DNA of 53,542 bases, taken from positions 1 to 53,542 of the forward strand of contig CAIRSA010000290.1 of NCBI GenBank assembly GCA_903881085.1, given 5' to 3'. Under the pieces are notes generated by a model. The model was not told the origin of the DNA and did not search any database. It saw nothing but the letters and a program-made list of their open reading frames with translations. A program made the translations under genes and the position numbers. Of this stretch, positions 49,886 to 53,542 are shown piece by piece (the first letter of the stretch is position 1; the number at the start of each line of letters is the position of its first letter). The DNA comes from an uncultured Acidobacteriia bacterium (GTDB taxonomy: Bacteria > Acidobacteriota > Terriglobia > Bryobacterales > Bryobacteraceae).

Positions 49886-51747
49886 AATTAGCCATCCTCT
49901 CGGCCTTGGCAATGACTGCGCTACACGCGCAGACGATCGAGGTGCGCGGCTTCTCGCAACTCGCCCCGCTCCAAGGGGACTGGAAAATAAGTGCGGGCGA
50001 TGATCCCCGCTTTGCCGCGCCGGAGTACGACGACTCGGCCTGGCAAACGGTCCGTGTGCCAGGCGCAGAAATCCGCCTTCCTCTGGGCCTATCCTGGATT
50101 CGCTTTCATGTTTACCTGCCGGACCAACTGCCTGCCGAGCCGCTGAAACTACTGCTACCGCCCTTGAGCAATGCTTACGACCTCTTTGTCAACGGTACGC
50201 AGGTGGGTTCCTTCGGCAACTTGTGGGTGGCGAACGGCTGGGGAAACCGCTTTCCCACTTCCGCTGCCTTCGACATTCCAGCAAACTCACGCCAATTAAC
50301 CATCGCCATCCGCAATCGGAGAAGCAGCCGGCTTCGCATTCAGTTCACGGGCACAGGCGCCTGGATTGGCACCGCGGAGGCTCTCGCGGCAAAGCAGCAC
50401 CAGAATGAATTCGAGGTACGATGGCGGAGCGTCGGACATCTCGCCATAATGAGCGCAACAGCCATGGCCGGGCTCTTCTTTCTGATCTTGCCCGTTTGGC
50501 GCCGCGACGCAACGGATTATTTCTGGTGTGGCTGCTTCCTGCTCGTTGGAAACTTGTCGCGGGTGGTTGCCGCAACGCCATGGATGCTGGATGGCTTGGC
50601 AGTTCCTCCAATCGACTTTTGCTTTTACAGCCTCCAAGCGCTGTCGCTCCACTCCTGGGAACGACTTTTCAGACACCTGTTGGGGGTTCACCTCTCGATT
50701 TGGGCGAGGCGATGCCAACAGGCAATCCTGCTGCTGACGATCACGCTGTCTATATTGTCTCTCGTCCGTTTGGACTGGATGGTTCCGTTTTCAGGGTACT
50801 TCTTTTCGCTGGTAATCATCGCTCAATTCCTGGTCTACGTCGACCTTGCGCGCCGGAGTCAGCCAGCCAGGGAAACCCCATTGATGCACTTGGCAGTGGC
50901 CCTCAGCCTCGGAGGGAGCTTCGCTACTGCTGGCCTGATCAACCCTCTGGTCGACAGGATCCTTCCTTACGGTTTCGAAGGGCCGGATTTCGCGATGACA
51001 GTGCGGGGCGTGGGGAATCTGCTGTTCGCAGGCGTGATGGCCGCGATCATGAACCGGCGCTCGGCGCGGCTACAGAGGGAACAGCAGCGCCTGGCCCAGG
51101 AGATGCGCGCCGGCGCTGAAATGCAGGAGTTGCTGCTGCCAGACGGCTCGATCCAAGTGCCCGGCTTCTCCACGGAATCCGCGTACCTGCCCATGTCCGA
51201 GGTTGGCGGCGATTTCTACTGGGCCCGCGCTGAAGCCGGCGGTGGCTTGATCGTGGTTGCCGGCGACGTCAGCGGCAAAGGGCTGAAGGCCGCGATGATG
51301 GTGTCAGTCGTCATCGGCATCCTACGCGTTGAGAAATCTTCCTCACCAGGAGAGATTCTTCGCACCTTGAACGAGGGGCTGACCGGACACACAAACGGCG
51401 GCTTCGTCACCTGCTGCTGCGCGCATTTCGATCCTGATGGCCGGGTGACCATCGCCAACGCAGGACATCCCGCTCCCTATGCCGACGGCCGGGAAGTTGA
51501 GGTCGAGGGTGGGCTACCGTTAGGCGTGATGCCGGGCGTGGTGTACGACGAGACGGTGGTCAGCGGCCAGCAGTTTACGTTTGTGTCAGACGGCGTGGTG
51601 GAAGCCGAGAACGCGCAGCGAGAACTGTTTGGTTTTGACCGCACGCGCGAAATCAGCGGTCAGCCCGCGCAAGACATCGCCTATGCTGCACGGGTGTGGG
51701 GCCAGAACGACGACATCACGGTGATGACGGTGCGGAGGAACGGATGA
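49882..51747 (+). CDS. Receptor-type SpoIIE/PP2C phosphatase 5 (type B)
   Basis: 621 residues, ATG overlapping the stop of gene 4. Signal peptide MKLAILSALAMTALHAQ. The sandwich domain shares long runs with gene 4 (DLFVNGTQVGSFGNL, IAIRNRRSS) and differs in others; the TM block keeps VWRRDATDYFWCGCFLL. Phosphatase domain: VVAGDVSGKGLKAAMMVSVV, FVTCCCAHF, NAGHPAPYADG, VSDGVVEAENAQ, WGQNDDITVMTV. A recent duplicate of gene 4. Confidence 0.9.
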   Translation: MKLAILSALAMTALHAQTIEVRGFSQLAPLQGDWKISAGDDPRFAAPEYDDSAWQTVRVPGAEIRLPLGLSWIRFHVYLPDQLPAEPLKLLLPPLSNAYDLFVNGTQVGSFGNLWVANGWGNRFPTSAAFDIPANSRQLTIAIRNRRSSRLRIQFTGTGAWIGTAEALAAKQHQNEFEVRWRSVGHLAIMSATAMAGLFFLILPVWRRDATDYFWCGCFLLVGNLSRVVAATPWMLDGLAVPPIDFCFYSLQALSLHSWERLFRHLLGVHLSIWARRCQQAILLLTITLSILSLVRLDWMVPFSGYFFSLVIIAQFLVYVDLARRSQPARETPLMHLAVALSLGGSFATAGLINPLVDRILPYGFEGPDFAMTVRGVGNLLFAGVMAAIMNRRSARLQREQQRLAQEMRAGAEMQELLLPDGSIQVPGFSTESAYLPMSEVGGDFYWARAEAGGGLIVVAGDVSGKGLKAAMMVSVVIGILRVEKSSSPGEILRTLNEGLTGHTNGGFVTCCCAHFDPDGRVTIANAGHPAPYADGREVEVEGGLPLGVMPGVVYDETVVSGQQFTFVSDGVVEAENAQRELFGFDRTREISGQPAQDIAYAARVWGQNDDITVMTVRRNG

Positions 51748-53542
51748 GAGCATTTCTGCTACTGACTTTGACTGGGGCTATTGCGGCCGCGCAGACCATC
51801 GAGGTGAAAAGCCTGTTCCAAACGGCGCCGCTTGCCGGCGTGTGGAAGCACCAGATGGGTGATGACCCGCGTTGGGCCGACCCGGCCTTTGACGACTCGG
51901 CGTGGGCCAACGTGCAAATGCCGGAGGGCGCGGTGCAGCCCGGCGACGGATCCTCCTGGTACCGGGTGCGGGTACATCTGCCGGAGCATCCGCCGGGGGA
52001 ACCGCTGGCATTGAGGATCGGCGCATTTGGAAGAGGAGGCCAGGCGTATGAAGTCTTCTGGAACGGTCAACTCGCCGGAGTGGTGGGCGGGCTGGATGTT
52101 ATTCCGTGGGGTGGGCTGCTTCCTGCACCGAAGGCGGTGGATGTTCCAGGAGACACCAGGGACGCGGTCATCGCTATCCGGCTGCGCATCAGCAAGTCTG
52201 GGGCTACCAACCGGTTTGACCAGGCCCTCCGGACCTCCTCGATCGGAGCCCGCCAACCGATCGGCTTTTCCATAGAGACGTGGCACAGCGAGCGGCTGCA
52301 AAGTGTCCTGCTGCAGTTGGTGATGGGTGTCTCCTTAATGATTCCGGCAGTCTTCTTCCTAATGCTTCCGCTGTGGCGCCGTGATGCGCCGGAGTATTTC
52401 TGGTTCGGACTGTGGCTGCTAAGCGCAATCGTTAACCGGATCCTGGTCGCTTACCCGGAGGGCCTCGCCGTTCGAACGAACCTGGCCGTTAATTGGAGTA
52501 TTTTTCTTGCGACCGCCATAGGCATTTTGGGTTGGGTTGGCTTCCAGGCCGCATTTTTTCGCAGCCGCCTCACACGGCCAGTTTGGTGCGCCGCAGCGGC
52601 GTCGCTCATTGCGTTTTTCGTGGCTACCCTTTTCACCATAGGCAGAAATCTGCCCACATTCACTTTCAACCATGCGTCCCTCGCGCTCGCCTGTTGCCAG
52701 AGCATCATTTACTACGAACTGGGGTGGAGAACTCCTGGAGTTCGGGAACGTGCAGGAGCCGTCCACGTGGCAATCCTGGCGTACCTCGCGTTGAACTTCG
52801 TGGTGTTCGGTAACTCGATTGTGTGGAGCGTAGAAGCGATCCGCTCCCAGGCGACAGTGATACGCACCGTCTCATTGCTGTTATTTACTTTCGCGATGGC
52901 CATTCTGATGAACCAGCGTTCCGCCCGGCTGATGAGCGAACGGCGGCGCCTGGCACGGGAGATGGAGTCGGCGGCGGAAATCCAGTCGCTGTTGTTGACG
53001 TCATTACCTGCGGCCGGGAGCTTCTACCAGGTTGATCCGGTCTATCTGCCGGCGTCGGAAGTGGGCGGAGATTTCTTTCAGATCCTGGAGCGCGCGGACG
53101 GCTCGCGGCTGGTGTTGGTCGGCGACGTGAGCGGCAAGGGGCTGAAGGCTGCGATGTTGGTATCGGTCGCGATCGGCATTCTTCGAAACGAGCAGTCGTC
53201 GTCGCCAGGACAGATTCTTTCGGCGTTAAATCATGGCCTGTTTGGCCTCACTGGCGGCGGTTTCGTAACCTGCTGCTGCGCGCGGTTTGACCTGGCTGGC
53301 ACGGTGGCCATCGCTAATGCCGGGCATCCCGCGCCCTATGCGGATGGCCGCGAAGTGGACACCGAGTCCGGCTTGCCGCTGGGCATCGCGGAGGATGTGG
53401 AGTATGCCGAGACCGTCACGGCGGGAGCGCGCTTCACGTTTGTTTCCGATGGCGTGGTGGAAGCAGAGAATACGGCGCGTGAACTGTTCGGTTTTGACCG
53501 CACGCGGGAGATCTCGACGAAGTCCGCGCAGGAGATCGCCGA
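51744..53542 (+). CDS. Receptor-type SpoIIE/PP2C phosphatase 6 (type A), 3' end outside the window
   Basis: At least 599 residues; the frame is open to the end of the window, about 20 codons short of the stop by comparison with its paralogues. ATG overlaps the stop of gene 5. Signal peptide MRAFLLLTLTGAIAAAQ; sandwich domain nearly identical to gene 3 over its first 40 mature residues (IEVKSLFQTAPLAGVWKHQM). The middle of the TM block diverges from gene 3; the linker and phosphatase domain (SEVGGDFFQI, LVGDVSGKGLKAAMLVSVAI, FVTCCCARF, NAGHPAPYADG, VSDGVVEAEN) match again. More copies could follow downstream. Confidence 0.88.
   Translation, partial: MRAFLLLTLTGAIAAAQTIEVKSLFQTAPLAGVWKHQMGDDPRWADPAFDDSAWANVQMPEGAVQPGDGSSWYRVRVHLPEHPPGEPLALRIGAFGRGGQAYEVFWNGQLAGVVGGLDVIPWGGLLPAPKAVDVPGDTRDAVIAIRLRISKSGATNRFDQALRTSSIGARQPIGFSIETWHSERLQSVLLQLVMGVSLMIPAVFFLMLPLWRRDAPEYFWFGLWLLSAIVNRILVAYPEGLAVRTNLAVNWSIFLATAIGILGWVGFQAAFFRSRLTRPVWCAAAASLIAFFVATLFTIGRNLPTFTFNHASLALACCQSIIYYELGWRTPGVRERAGAVHVAILAYLALNFVVFGNSIVWSVEAIRSQATVIRTVSLLLFTFAMAILMNQRSARLMSERRRLAREMESAAEIQSLLLTSLPAAGSFYQVDPVYLPASEVGGDFFQILERADGSRLVLVGDVSGKGLKAAMLVSVAIGILRNEQSSSPGQILSALNHGLFGLTGGGFVTCCCARFDLAGTVAIANAGHPAPYADGREVDTESGLPLGIAEDVEYAETVTAGARFTFVSDGVVEAENTARELFGFDRTREISTKSAQEIA

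Noticed and set aside
41787..53542. Phosphatase array as a phage or defence island
   Set aside because: The repeated genes are signalling receptors, with no nuclease, integrase or phage gene next to them; toxin modules alone do not make a defence island.
1..53542. CRISPR arrays, tRNA or rRNA genes
   Set aside because: I found no regularly spaced direct repeats, and no cloverleaf or rRNA-like segments in the intergenic regions on visual reading; a covariance-model search was not possible here.

Overview
The window looks like a chromosomal segment of an acidobacterium, most likely of the Solibacter/Bryobacter group. This rests on gene content: Oar-like TonB-dependent outer-membrane receptors, a VWFA-related protein of the acidobacterial type, a Ser/Thr kinase fused to a TolB/WD40-like propeller, a TPR protein with a TolB-N-like domain, clustered SpoIIE phosphatases, and many GC-rich intergenic palindromes. 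It is an inference from families; there is no rRNA or other marker gene, and I see no tRNA, CRISPR array or complete insertion sequence.

Layout. 1-4.7 kb: a decayed left edge with a DDE-integrase remnant, a duplicated 3' end of a TonB receptor, the receptor itself (minus strand) and a ComM/YifB pseudogene. 4.7-8.7 kb: a minus-strand group with a TPR/TolB-N sensor-like protein, a small secreted protein and a di-haem cytochrome c. 8.7-10.9 kb: a gene-poor relic island with a PD-(D/E)XK-like protein run into the first codons of an HsdR-like restriction gene. 11-12.3 kb: a Tat-exported Gfo/Idh/MocA oxidoreductase. 12.6-20.3 kb: a compact nitrate/nitrite assimilation operon (nirB, nirD, an alginate-export-type porin, then an NrtA-type binding protein, permease and two ATPases), with no nitrate reductase in view. 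20.3-20.9 kb: a VapBC module. 20.9-23.3 kb: a DUF2461 protein and a ribulokinase.

23.3-36.8 kb is almost entirely minus strand: a PDZ/GAF/PAS histidine kinase with its sigma-54 response regulator; an NAD(P)H-quinone-oxidoreductase-like flavoprotein coupled to a VWFA protein; a homoserine-dehydrogenase-like protein, a fumarylacetoacetase-family hydrolase and a second beta-barrel receptor in one run; and a DUF4139-type secreted protein. 36.9-40.9 kb (plus strand) holds an amidase and the Ser/Thr kinase.

41.0-53.5 kb is the most striking part: six consecutive plus-strand genes for membrane SpoIIE/PP2C phosphatases, each with a signal peptide, an N-terminal beta-sandwich (sugar-binding-like) domain, a multi-TM region and a cytoplasmic phosphatase domain. 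Most are joined by 4-bp stop/start overlaps; the sixth runs off the window. A MazEF-like module precedes the array and a second lies antisense inside it, between genes 2 and 3. All six phosphatases carry three consecutive cysteines in a catalytic-domain strand. The array looks like a recently expanded set of receptor-phosphatases sharing one output domain. I consider it the best candidate for an undescribed system here, although no anti-sigma, anti-anti-sigma or partner kinase is encoded beside it.
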